This document shows, in pieces, positions 1 through 6,108 of a stretch of 8,860 nt of DNA (its first letter is position 1; the number at the start of each line of letters is the position of its first letter). Below the pieces are notes generated by a model. That model did no database searches. It was given only the letters and a program-made list of their open reading frames with translations, and had not been told where the DNA came from. This DNA is from Pelomonas sp052436255 (lineage in GTDB: Bacteria > Pseudomonadota > Gammaproteobacteria > Burkholderiales > Burkholderiaceae_C): NCBI GenBank assembly GCA_052436255.1, contig JBQVNP010000182.1, positions 1 to 8,860 of the forward strand, read 5' to 3'. Position numbers and translations under genes: made by a program.

Positions 1-610
1 GGGCCGGCGGCGTCGCCGCGGCCGCATCCATCGGCGGCGGGCTGATCGCGATGGCGGCCTGCGGTTGCCAGCCGGCGGCCTCGGCGCCCAGGTCCAGTGC
101 GGTCTGCGCGCCGATCTCATAGCCGGCGATGGCGCCGCGCTGCCAGTCCAGCGCCGCGCCGGCATGGGCCTGCAGCGCGGGGACGAGGCGGCGTAGCGCT
201 GCCAGGCGGGCCGAGCGCATCGCCTGGCCATAGTGCAGCTCGCCCAAGGCGCTGAACTCGCCCGTGCGCGCCAGCGGTGAGCGCCAGGCATTGGCGTCGT
301 CCTCCAGCGGCTGCACGGTCAGCACGGCATGCCCTGCCAGGGCCCAGGCGGCCGCCCAGCGCTGGCCGGCATCGGCGTCCTGGCCGATGCCGGGCAGGTA
401 GACGATGACCGGCAGCAGCCCCGCCGCCGCACTGCGGCGCGTCAGCGTCACGCGCCGGCCCTGCAGCGCGAAGTGGCTGACCGACAGCTGCAACTCGCGC
501 GCCGCCGCCTCCGCCCAGCCCCGGGAAGGCGGAGGCGGGCTGGCGCAGCCGCCGAGGAGGGCCAGGGTGCCGAGCAGGAGCTGGCGACGGTCAAGGCAGG
601 GGTGGCTCAT
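1..610 (-). CDS. Lipoprotein with alpha/beta-hydrolase-like domain (dienelactone-hydrolase-like), partial
   Basis: The frame is open from an ATG at 610 to the left edge (203 codons, C-terminus missing). The N-terminus has a twin arginine (RRQLLLG, residues 8-14), a hydrophobic stretch and a lipobox LGGC with Cys22, so it should be an exported lipoprotein, perhaps via Tat. A Pro-rich linker follows. The body looks like an alpha/beta hydrolase: a strand and turn VIVYLPGIGQ (about 68-77, where the oxyanion loop lies in relatives), a strand AVLTVQPL (about 95-102), and a nucleophile-elbow-like segment IAGYEIGAQTAL (161-172) followed by strand AAIAISP. The odd point is that the elbow, normally G-x-S-x-G, reads G-Y-E-I-G, with Glu165 where Ser is expected. 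The acid and His of a triad would lie beyond the edge. The gene is divergent from proC, 55 bp away. No good ribosome binding site is visible, so the start rests on the signal sequence. Substrate unknown; family assignment is by pattern only. Confidence 0.7.
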   Translation of the reverse strand, partial: MSHPCLDRRQLLLGTLALLGGCASPPPPSRGWAEAAARELQLSVSHFALQGRRVTLTRRSAAAGLLPVIVYLPGIGQDADAGQRWAAAWALAGHAVLTVQPLEDDANAWRSPLARTGEFSALGELHYGQAMRSARLAALRRLVPALQAHAGAALDWQRGAIAGYEIGAQTALDLGAEAAGWQPQAAIAISPPPMDAAAATPPA

Positions 611-652
611 GGGCCGTGACGATAGCTGCGCCCGGCCCTGAAAACACCCGCT

Positions 653-658
653 TAGACT
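653..658 (+). promoter_or_regulatory. Candidate -10 element of proC (TAGACT)
   Basis: TAGACT followed by CG lies 7 bases before the proC ATG at 666. It matches 4 of 6 positions of TATAAT. No -35 box is evident at normal spacing. If used, transcription would start at or within a base or two of the ATG, giving a leaderless or nearly leaderless mRNA; this agrees with the absence of a Shine-Dalgarno sequence in front of proC. Very similar elements precede three other genes in the window. Confidence 0.35.
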
Positions 659-665
659 CGCGTCC

Positions 666-1478
666 ATGAGTGCAGAACTGATCGCTTTCATCGGCGGCGG
701 CAACATGGCCAGCGCCATCATCGGCGGCTTGCTGCGCGCCGGCATGGCGGCTTCGCGCCTGGTCGTCGTCGAGCCCCATGCGTCGCAGCGCGACAAGCTG
801 GTCGGCGAGTTCGGCATCGCCGCACTCGTCGCGGGCGACGCCGTGCTGGCCGGTGCTGGCACCGTCGTCTGGGCCGTCAAGCCGCAGCTCTTCGGCGCCG
901 CCGCGGAACCGGTCAAGGCCTGGGTGGGCGGCGCGTTGCAGCTGTCGGTCATGGCGGGCATCCGCTCAGACGCCATCGTCGCGGCCACCGGCAGCGAGCG
1001 CGTCGTGCGTGCCATGCCCAACACGCCGGCGTTGATCGGCCAGGGCATCGCCGGCCTGTATGCGCGGCCCGCCGTGTCTGCCGACGAGCGTGCGCGCGTC
1101 GAGCGCCTGCTCGCGCCGACCGGCCAGACGCTGTGGGTGGCGGCCGAGGACGACCTCGACGCCGTGACGGCCTTGTCAGGTTCGGGCCCGGCCTATTTCT
1201 TCTTCTTCGTCGAGGCCATGATGGCCGCGGCCGTCGACATGGGCCTGACGCCCGAACAGGGCCGGCGCCTGGCGCTGGCCACCTGCGGCGGCGCCGCCGC
1301 GCTGGGCCTGGCGTCGGATGAATCGCCCACCACCTTGCGCGAGCGCGTGACGAGCAAGGGCGGCACGACTCATGCGGCCGTCGCGTCGCTGCAAGGCGAC
1401 GGCGTTGACGCGGCCATCCGCCGTGCCGTGCTGGCTGCGCAAAAGCGCGCGGCCGAACTCGGCCGAGAGTTCGGCTGA
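666..1478 (+). CDS. proC: Pyrroline-5-carboxylate reductase
   Basis: Catalyses the last step of proline synthesis, the NAD(P)H-dependent reduction of 1-pyrroline-5-carboxylate to L-proline, in the cytosol. The 270-residue length is normal for the family. Residues 1-160 form the Rossmann domain, with the dinucleotide motif IGGGNMASAIIGG at 9-21, VWAVKPQ at 68-74 and the conserved MPNTPALIGQG at 117-127. The C-terminal helical dimerisation domain carries the family signature: ALSGSGPAYFF at 169-179 and VTSKGGTTHAAV at 228-239. The ATG at 666 is the only start that leaves the glycine-rich loop at the proper distance from the N-terminus. ubiC begins 2 bases after the stop, so the two are almost certainly co-transcribed and translationally coupled. 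The usual neighbours yggS and yggT are absent. No key residue appears to be missing. Confidence 0.97.
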   Translation: MSAELIAFIGGGNMASAIIGGLLRAGMAASRLVVVEPHASQRDKLVGEFGIAALVAGDAVLAGAGTVVWAVKPQLFGAAAEPVKAWVGGALQLSVMAGIRSDAIVAATGSERVVRAMPNTPALIGQGIAGLYARPAVSADERARVERLLAPTGQTLWVAAEDDLDAVTALSGSGPAYFFFFVEAMMAAAVDMGLTPEQGRRLALATCGGAAALGLASDESPTTLRERVTSKGGTTHAAVASLQGDGVDAAIRRAVLAAQKRAAELGREFG

Positions 1479-1480
1479 AC

Positions 1481-2035
1481 GTGGGCATCGCCACCCGCGA
1501 CAGCCTGCGCGACTGGCTGCGCGCGCCGGGCTCGCTGAGCCGCCGCCTGGCGCGCCTGGGCGAGCGCTTCGAGGTGCAGGTGCTGCGCCAGGGCGTGGCG
1601 CCGTTCCGGGCGCTGGAGCGCGCGGCGCTGGGCCTGCCGCCGCGCGGCCTGACGGTGGTGCGCGAGGTCATCCTGCGCGTGGACGGCGAGCCACTGGTCT
1701 GGGCGCGTTCCGCCGTGCATCAGCGCGCCACCACCGGGCCCTGGCGGGCGCTCAAGGGCCTGGGCACCAAGCCGCTGGCACATCTGCTTTATGACGACCG
1801 CGCCATCAGCCGCAGCGAGCTGCAGCCGCGCCGCCTCTCGCGCCACGGCCACACGCGCCGGCATGCCGAACGCCAATGGCTGGCAGCCACCGGCGTGCCA
1901 GCATCGCCGCAGATGCTGTGGTCGCGGCACTCGGTGTTCAGCCGTTGCGGCGCGCAATTGCGTGTGATGGAGCTATTCGCCCCCGCGCTGGCCGGCAGGC
2001 AACCCGGGCGAACCCTTGATTGGCGGGGTGCCTAG
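1481..2035 (+). CDS. ubiC: Chorismate pyruvate-lyase (chorismate lyase)
   Basis: Cleaves chorismate to 4-hydroxybenzoate and pyruvate, the committed step of ubiquinone synthesis; soluble and cytosolic. The 184 residues align by eye with UbiC along the whole length: RDSLRDWLRAPGSLSRRL at the N-terminus, VVREVILRVDGEPLVWARS at 59-77, GPWRALKGLGTKPLAHLLY at 86-104, and VMELFAP at 162-168. Arg61 and Glu164 occupy the places of the active-site Arg76 and Glu155 of the E. coli enzyme. About 20 residues between 115 and 140 (Arg/His-rich) and a short C-terminal tail (about 169-184) go beyond the E. coli protein. The start is GTG, 2 bases after the proC stop; no in-frame ATG fits upstream, and the position suits translational coupling. 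Its product is the substrate of UbiA, encoded at 6108-7013 on the other strand. I see no clear terminator after the stop. Confidence 0.88.
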   Translation: MGIATRDSLRDWLRAPGSLSRRLARLGERFEVQVLRQGVAPFRALERAALGLPPRGLTVVREVILRVDGEPLVWARSAVHQRATTGPWRALKGLGTKPLAHLLYDDRAISRSELQPRRLSRHGHTRRHAERQWLAATGVPASPQMLWSRHSVFSRCGAQLRVMELFAPALAGRQPGRTLDWRGA

Positions 2036-2074
2036 CTGTCGCTGAGCTGACCGCCGTCAAATGAAACTGTGTTC

Positions 2075-2084
2075 ATGACGTCAT
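2075..2084. promoter_or_regulatory. Perfect 10-bp palindrome in the leader of the 2191 gene, possible operator
   Basis: ATGACGTCAT is a perfect 10-bp palindrome in the 155-bp gap between ubiC and the gene at 2191, in a short stretch (about 2056-2120) clearly richer in A and T than its surroundings. It lies about 30 bases upstream of a -10-like TAAACT. Position and symmetry suit a dimeric regulator's site, but only one copy is present and no specific regulator can be named. Confidence 0.25.
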
Positions 2085-2112
2085 AAATTAGCGGCTCGCC
2101 CATAAGCCCCCA

Positions 2113-2118
2113 TAAACT
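2113..2118 (+). promoter_or_regulatory. Candidate -10 element for the 2191 gene (TAAACT)
   Basis: TAAACT followed by CG resembles the element before proC and gives 4 of 6 matches to TATAAT. It would leave a leader of about 65 bases before the ATG at 2191. No good -35 box is seen at 16-18 bases. CATAA occurs twice here (2101-2105 and 2111-2115), so the exact hexamer is uncertain. Confidence 0.3.
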
Positions 2119-2190
2119 CGGTCAGTACCAGAGGGGCGTTAGTAGACCTACCGGCAATGACGCAAGGTGGGCTGAATCACTGGGGGCGAA

Positions 2191-2739
2191 ATGAACACGC
2201 GTGATGTGGTGATCTTCAGCGGCGAGCGCTTTGTCGTGCCGCAATGCATACAAAGAATCGACCATCTGTCGACACACGGCTGGCAGCTGCGCTACGGCGG
2301 CACCAAGCTGTATTCCGACCACAGCCAGGACGGCAGCGGCGCCGGGCGCGCGCTGGCGATGGCGACGAAAGAGCTGCTCAAACGCATCGCGACCATGCCT
2401 GCGCCGTCGCGCCTGCGCCGCACGCCGAGCCGCAAGAAGCAGAGCGACCTGCCGTCGGGCATTTCCGGTCCCATCGTGCGTCAACGTGCGGGTAGTCGTG
2501 TCCGTGATTGCAGCTTCGCGGTAACCCTACCCCGCTTCGGCGAGACGCCCTTGGCCCGCAGCGTCTACATCGGTACCGAGAACACCTATACCGTCGAGCG
2601 CTACACCGAGGCACTGCAACGCGCGGTGCTGCTGCGCGAGAAGGCCGAAGTCGCCTACCAGCGCGCCGCGACCAAGGAGCGCCGCGCCCAGGCCCAGGTG
2701 CTCAAGACGCAGATGAGCGCCCTGCTTGGCAAGGGCTGA
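2191..2739 (+). CDS. Hypothetical protein, possibly with two AP2-like DNA-binding repeats
   Basis: A 182-residue soluble protein with no signal peptide or membrane segment; function not firmly recognised. Residues about 21-66 (HGWQLRYGGTKLYSD, then a helix ending ALAMATKELLKRI) and about 91-152 (GISGPIVRQ, SFAVTLPRFG, ARSVYIGTENT, then a helix YTEALQRAVLLREKA) share one plan: two or three short strands with an aromatic or glycine turn, then an amphipathic helix rich in Ala/Leu. That is the plan of AP2/ERF-type DNA-binding domains found in some bacterial and phage proteins. A basic linker (RLRRTPSRKK, 74-83) joins the halves, and the C-terminus (137-178) is a long charged, Ala-rich helix. The ATG at 2191 is preceded by a purine-rich GGGGGCGA, an acceptable ribosome binding site. 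It has its own leader and appears to be a single-gene unit. The AP2 link is tentative; a DNA- or RNA-binding accessory protein is the most I would claim. Confidence 0.7.
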   Translation: MNTRDVVIFSGERFVVPQCIQRIDHLSTHGWQLRYGGTKLYSDHSQDGSGAGRALAMATKELLKRIATMPAPSRLRRTPSRKKQSDLPSGISGPIVRQRAGSRVRDCSFAVTLPRFGETPLARSVYIGTENTYTVERYTEALQRAVLLREKAEVAYQRAATKERRAQAQVLKTQMSALLGKG

Positions 2740-2883
2740 CAGAGTCAATTCACTCGGCGTGGACGCGAGCGCGGGCATGCTGGGTCGGTGCTGCCGGTAG
2801 CGGCCAGTGAAACCGGATTGAACCGGCGCGGGCGCTGGTAGCGCACACAATCGGCGGCTCGGCTTTTCGCCCTGTCGCCGCCC
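2740..2883. other. Intergenic gap with a small hairpin and ACCGG repeats
   Basis: 144 bp between the hypothetical gene and the HPP-CBS relic. It holds a short stem-loop (GCCG-GTAG-CGGC, 2793-2804) with no T-run after it, and AACCGG twice in direct orientation at 2811 and 2821, exactly 10 bases apart. An -10-like CACAAT lies at 2846-2851, 32 bases before the ATG at 2884. The hairpin could end the upstream transcript, and the 10-bp-spaced repeat could be an operator; neither is supported by more than its shape. Confidence 0.25.
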
Positions 2884-3355
2884 ATGTCCTCTGCCCCGTT
2901 GCCCGACCGGTTTCTCGCGCTGCTCGATGCGCTGCTGCCCGCGCCGCAAGCGGTCGATGCACGCGAGCGCCTGGGGTGGCGCTGCGGCGCTGCTGATGGC
3001 GATGACGACCCCGCCGGACCGGCAGTTCGCTGCGCAGCCAGTGCCCGTGCCGCCGCGCTGGACGCCGTGCTGGCCCGCTACAACCAGGTGCTGGACGTGC
3101 CGCGCGACGACCTCGCCGACTGGCTGCACGAGGCCGAGCTGCCGAGCTATCGCAATCGCTTGGCGCGCCTGAGTTGCGCGGACATCATGTCCAGCCCCGT
3201 CGTCGCTGGGCAGCAGCGCCGCATCACCATCGGCGAGCTGGTGCCGCTGTTCTCGGCCACCGGCCACCACCACATTCCCATCGTCGGCGAGCAAGCCCGT
3301 CGGCATCCTCACCCAGTCCGACCTCGTGAAAGCATTGAGCAGCTATGACCACTGA
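2884..3355 (+). pseudogene. Decayed HPP-family/CBS-domain protein gene (internal deletions plus a frameshift)
   Basis: The uninterrupted frame from 2884 gives 154 residues ending at 3348, far short of the roughly 350-400 residues of HPP-CBS proteins (a membrane HPP domain followed by two CBS domains). The start PDRFLALLDALLPAP and DARERL looks like the normal N-terminus, but the hydrophobic HPP domain is missing: after residue 29 the frame gives a charged, low-complexity run, while the +1 frame at 2972-3004 reads a hydrophobic GGAAALLMAM. Frame 0 then gives the familiar inter-domain region LDAVLARYNQVLDVPRDDL and CADIMS, which joins at once to the second CBS domain (ITIGELVPLFSATGHHHIPIV), so most of CBS1 is gone. 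An extra base near 3292 throws the end out of frame; removing it restores EKPVGILTQSDLVKALSSYD with a stop at 3353-3355, overlapping the next ATG by 11 bp. This restored overlap argues for a once-intact coupled gene. A functional remnant is less likely. Confidence 0.65.
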
Positions 3356-4364
3356 AACGACATTCAACTGGGGCGTCATCGGCCCGGGCGGCATCGCCAA
3401 CCGCTTTGCCGGCGCCCTGCCGGCGGTGCCCGGCGCGCGCCTGGCGGCCGTGTTCGCGCGCGACGCATCCAAGGGCGAGGCCTATGCCGCGCAGTGGCAG
3501 CGCGAAGGCGAGGCCACGGCGCGCGTGACGAACGACCTGGCCGGCCTGCTGAGCGATGCGTCGATCGACGCCGTCTACATCGCCACGCCGCACTCCAACC
3601 ACGGCGAATACATCCGCGCTGCGCTGCAGGCGGGCAAGCCGGTGCTGTGCGAGAAGCCGCTGGTCACGACGCGCGCCGAAGGCCAGGGCCTGGTGGACCT
3701 GGCGCGCGAGAAGGGCGTCTTTCTGATGGAGGCGCTGTGGACGCGCTTCCTGCCCGCCTACGAGCTGGCCGGCCGCATGTTGCGCGATGGCGCCATCGGC
3801 GAGCTGCGCGCGATGAATTCGACCTTCTGCTTCGCCTCGGTGTTCGACCCGCTGCACCGCCAGTGGAACCCGGCGCTGGCCGGCGGCTCGTTGTGGGACA
3901 TCGGCATCTACAACCTGGCGGTGACGCGCTGGGTGCTGCAGCAGATGAACGGCGGCGTCTGCCCCGAGCCCATCGCGATGGACGTGCAGGCCAAGATGGC
4001 GCCAACCGGCGTCGACGCGGCGGTCAACGTGACGCTGCACTTCCCTGGCGGCGTCACGTCGCAGTTCCGCTGCGGCTTCGATGCGGCCTCGGTGAATGCC
4101 TTCGAGGCGCTGGGTTCCCAGGCCAGCCTGCGTTTTCCGGTGGACTTCTGGGGCGCCGAGGCCTTCGAGCTGGTCACGCGCAAGGCGCCCGCCGAGCGCA
4201 TGGCGGCGCCCTATGTCATCAACGGCTTCGAGGGCGAGATCGCCGAGGCGCAGGCCTGCATCCGCGCGGGCCGGCTCGAAAGCCCGCGCATGCCGCATGC
4301 CGAGACGCTGGCGTTGCTCGGCTGGATGGACGCGATCCGAGCCCGTTTCCCGCAGGCCGCCTAA
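3345..4364 (+). CDS. Gfo/Idh/MocA-family NAD(P)-dependent oxidoreductase (dihydrodiol-dehydrogenase-like)
   Basis: A 339-residue cytosolic dehydrogenase of the Gfo/Idh/MocA family; substrate not determinable, most likely a sugar, polyol or diol derivative. N-terminal Rossmann domain: nucleotide-binding GVIGPGGIANRF (10-21), AVYIATPHSNH (76-86) and the signature CEKPL (102-106) with the catalytic-site Lys104. The C-terminal beta-sheet domain begins with EALWTRFLPAY (129-139), typical of the dimeric dihydrodiol dehydrogenase/glucose-fructose oxidoreductase branch, and has GGSLWDIGIY (180-189), where Asp185 and Tyr189 take the places of the D-x-x-x-H/Y active-site pair. No signal peptide, unlike periplasmic glucose-fructose oxidoreductase. 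The ATG overlaps the restored stop of the HPP-CBS relic, suggesting past translational coupling and now possibly altered expression. The stop overlaps that of the convergent peptidase gene. Confidence 0.9.
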   Translation: MTTETTFNWGVIGPGGIANRFAGALPAVPGARLAAVFARDASKGEAYAAQWQREGEATARVTNDLAGLLSDASIDAVYIATPHSNHGEYIRAALQAGKPVLCEKPLVTTRAEGQGLVDLAREKGVFLMEALWTRFLPAYELAGRMLRDGAIGELRAMNSTFCFASVFDPLHRQWNPALAGGSLWDIGIYNLAVTRWVLQQMNGGVCPEPIAMDVQAKMAPTGVDAAVNVTLHFPGGVTSQFRCGFDAASVNAFEALGSQASLRFPVDFWGAEAFELVTRKAPAERMAAPYVINGFEGEIAEAQACIRAGRLESPRMPHAETLALLGWMDAIRARFPQAA

Positions 4365-5962
4365 CGCGGCAACATCAGGCGGTTGCTGCGCGCCGGATGG
4401 CGCTGCAGCGCCAGCGGCGCGGCGTCGACCGTGCTTTGTGCGCGCGCCGTCGCCTGGGCGCTCGGCTGCGCCGGGCACTGGCCGGTGGCGGCATGGCTCA
4501 GCGCCGCGGCCAGCATGCCTTCCTGCGTGTCGCCGAGGGCGCGGCCCAGGTCATCCTCCACCTTGCAGCCCGGCACGAAACGCTGCGACGGCCCGCTGCC
4601 AGGCTCGAAGCCGTCGGCATAGTCGCCGAAGCCCTTGGCGTTGACGCCGGCGAACTCGATGGGGAAATAGCTGATGCCGCAGTTGTCCTTGGCGGTGAAG
4701 CCATAGGGCTTGCCGCAGGTCTTGCCGCCGATCAGCACCACGTCGACGTTGACGCCGCGCAGGCCGTTGATGACGGCCTCGCTGGCCGAGCAGGTGCCAG
4801 CCTGCGCCAGCACATAGACGCGGTTCAGGTTGAGCGTTGGCAGCGGCTGCACGCTGCTGCAGCGGCCGGCCACGGCGATGCAGGACTCGGCGTAGAAGGG
4901 CGTCGTCTCGTTCTCGGCGCTGCGCCGGGCGCTGTACTTCAGCGTCTCGAAGGCTTGGCCAGCCGTGCGCGTGGTGCCGGCGATCATCGTGGCCAGTTCG
5001 CTGGCGATGAAGAGATAGCCGCCGCCGTTGTAGCGCAGGTCCAGCACCAGCTCGGTCACGCCGCGGGCGCGGAAATCGCCAACGGCCGCGATGAGCTGGG
5101 GTTCGGCCGTCAGCACATGGTCGTTGAAGACCAGGTAGCCGGCGCGGGCGCCCGTCGGCAGCGTCAGCACGTGGGCCTGCGGCACGGGGTTCTTGGTGAT
5201 GCTGGCGCTGCTCAGCGTGCGCATCAGCGTGCCGCCGCCGCGTTTGAAGACAAAGGCATGCTGCCTGCCGGCCGCGCCGGGATACAGGCCCTCATACAGC
5301 CGGTCGACGCCGGCGTTGTCGCTGACGTCCGCGCCGGTGCCGTCCACGCTGACCAGTTCGTCACCGCGCATCAGCCCGGCGGTGGCGGCCGGGCTGCCGG
5401 GCTCTACATAGGCCACGCGGATGCGCCGCGGCGGCGTCGCATTGCCGAGCTTCCACTCGATGCCGTAGCCGGCCTCGACACCGCTCTCGCTGAGCGCCTT
5501 CCACTCGCTGGTCGGGTAGGTGAAGCTGAAGCGGTCGCGGCGCGCGCCGGAGTCGGTGGTCTGCGGCGACTTCAACGCTTCGAAATAGGCGTCCATCGCG
5601 GCCGGGATGTCGCTGCCGCTGAAGTCGGCGCGGCCGGGATCCACGCGTGGCACTTCGTCGCGCCACAGATAGGCTTCGTCAACGTAGGCGCGCAGCCACT
5701 TCTTCTCGGTCTCCAGCGTCGACGTGCGTTGGCTGGCTGCGGCCAGCGTGTTGCCGCCGGCGCATTGCTGGGCGAAGCTGGCCGACGGGCCGGCGGGGTC
5801 GGCCGAGGGACCAGCGAGCGGCGGCGGGGTGACGCCGCCCGGGTTGGGCGACGAGCCGCCCAGCAGCGGTGTGCCGGCCGGGCCGCCACCCCCGCCGCAG
5901 CCGGTCAACCACAGCGGCAACAGCACGGCCAACGCGGCCATGCCGCGAATCGGATAGGACAT
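4361..5962 (-). CDS. S41-family serine peptidase, outer- or inner-membrane lipoprotein with PDZ domain
   Basis: 533 residues. A lipoprotein signal (LPLWLTGC, Cys22) is followed by a Gly/Pro/Ser-rich linker to about residue 62. Next come an S41 N-terminal helical region (KKWLRAYVDEAYLWRDEVP, 88-106, through about 155), a PDZ domain (about 165-250, with VEPGSPAATAGLMRGDELVSVDG), and the C-terminal-processing-peptidase core: LVLDLRYNGGG (305-315), TCSASEAVINGLRG (390-403) and IGGKTCGKPYGF (411-422). By comparison with E. coli Tsp (Ser430/Lys455) the catalytic pair should be Ser392 and Lys418. It should cleave proteins or peptides in the periplasm. The ATG at 5962 is chosen because it begins the signal peptide and has AGGGAG 8 bases upstream; the frame stays open far upstream but there lacks a signal and lies antisense to nothing useful. 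Eight Cys remain after the lipid Cys; two flank the catalytic residues. The last about 40 residues are a low-complexity Ala/Gln/Arg tail. Confidence 0.92.
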   Translation of the reverse strand: MSYPIRGMAALAVLLPLWLTGCGGGGGPAGTPLLGGSSPNPGGVTPPPLAGPSADPAGPSASFAQQCAGGNTLAAASQRTSTLETEKKWLRAYVDEAYLWRDEVPRVDPGRADFSGSDIPAAMDAYFEALKSPQTTDSGARRDRFSFTYPTSEWKALSESGVEAGYGIEWKLGNATPPRRIRVAYVEPGSPAATAGLMRGDELVSVDGTGADVSDNAGVDRLYEGLYPGAAGRQHAFVFKRGGGTLMRTLSSASITKNPVPQAHVLTLPTGARAGYLVFNDHVLTAEPQLIAAVGDFRARGVTELVLDLRYNGGGYLFIASELATMIAGTTRTAGQAFETLKYSARRSAENETTPFYAESCIAVAGRCSSVQPLPTLNLNRVYVLAQAGTCSASEAVINGLRGVNVDVVLIGGKTCGKPYGFTAKDNCGISYFPIEFAGVNAKGFGDYADGFEPGSGPSQRFVPGCKVEDDLGRALGDTQEGMLAAALSHAATGQCPAQPSAQATARAQSTVDAAPLALQRHPARSNRLMLPR

Positions 5963-6011
5963 CGACAAACTCCCTGATTGAGCGCATGCGGTTCTCTGCC
6001 GCGGCGCGTGC

Positions 6012-6017
6012 AGTCTA
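6012..6017 (-). promoter_or_regulatory. Candidate -10 element of the S41 peptidase gene (TAGACT)
   Basis: Read on the minus strand, TAGACT followed by GC stands about 50 bases before the peptidase ATG at 5962, which would give a leader of about 40 bases containing the AGGGAG ribosome binding site. No -35 box matches at normal spacing. It lies downstream of the ubiA stop, so the peptidase could be transcribed on its own as well as by read-through from ubiA. Confidence 0.35.
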
Positions 6018-6030
6018 GGGCCTGTTGACG

Positions 6031-6108
6031 CTACGGCAGTAGGTCTTGCGCCCAGCGCAGGGCCAGCGCCGCGGCCCCGGTGGCGAAGACCACGCGGCTT
6101 GTCGTCAT
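6031..6108 (-). CDS. Possible 25-codon small ORF coupled to ubiA
   Basis: The ubiA stop and an ATG share bases as TGATG, the classic arrangement for translational re-initiation. The ORF then reads MTTSRVVFATGAAALALRW and six more residues before TAG at 6031. Its middle is hydrophobic (VVFATGAAALAL), enough for a very short membrane-seeking peptide. No family is recognised. In DNA this GC-rich a chance ORF of this length is common, so the overlap is the only positive sign. It may equally be untranslated spacer before the peptidase promoter. Confidence 0.2.
   Translation of the reverse strand: MTTSRVVFATGAAALALRWAQDLLP

Noticed and set aside
1370..1957. A 195-codon minus-strand ORF opposite proC and ubiC.
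   Set aside because: Antisense shadow: Ala/Arg/His-rich, no motif, and ubiC on the other strand is well supported.
2055..2085. Pho-box-like repeats (CGTCAA and CGTCAT) before the 2191 gene.
   Set aside because: The repeats are 24 bases apart instead of the 11 or 22 expected of PhoB half-sites, and the consensus is poor.
3494..5977. An 827-codon open frame on the plus strand covering the oxidoreductase in another frame and the whole peptidase gene in antisense.
   Set aside because: Its product is Arg/Ala/Gly-rich without any family motif, while the genes beneath it have clear domains and catalytic residues. Long empty frames are expected opposite GC-rich coding sequence.
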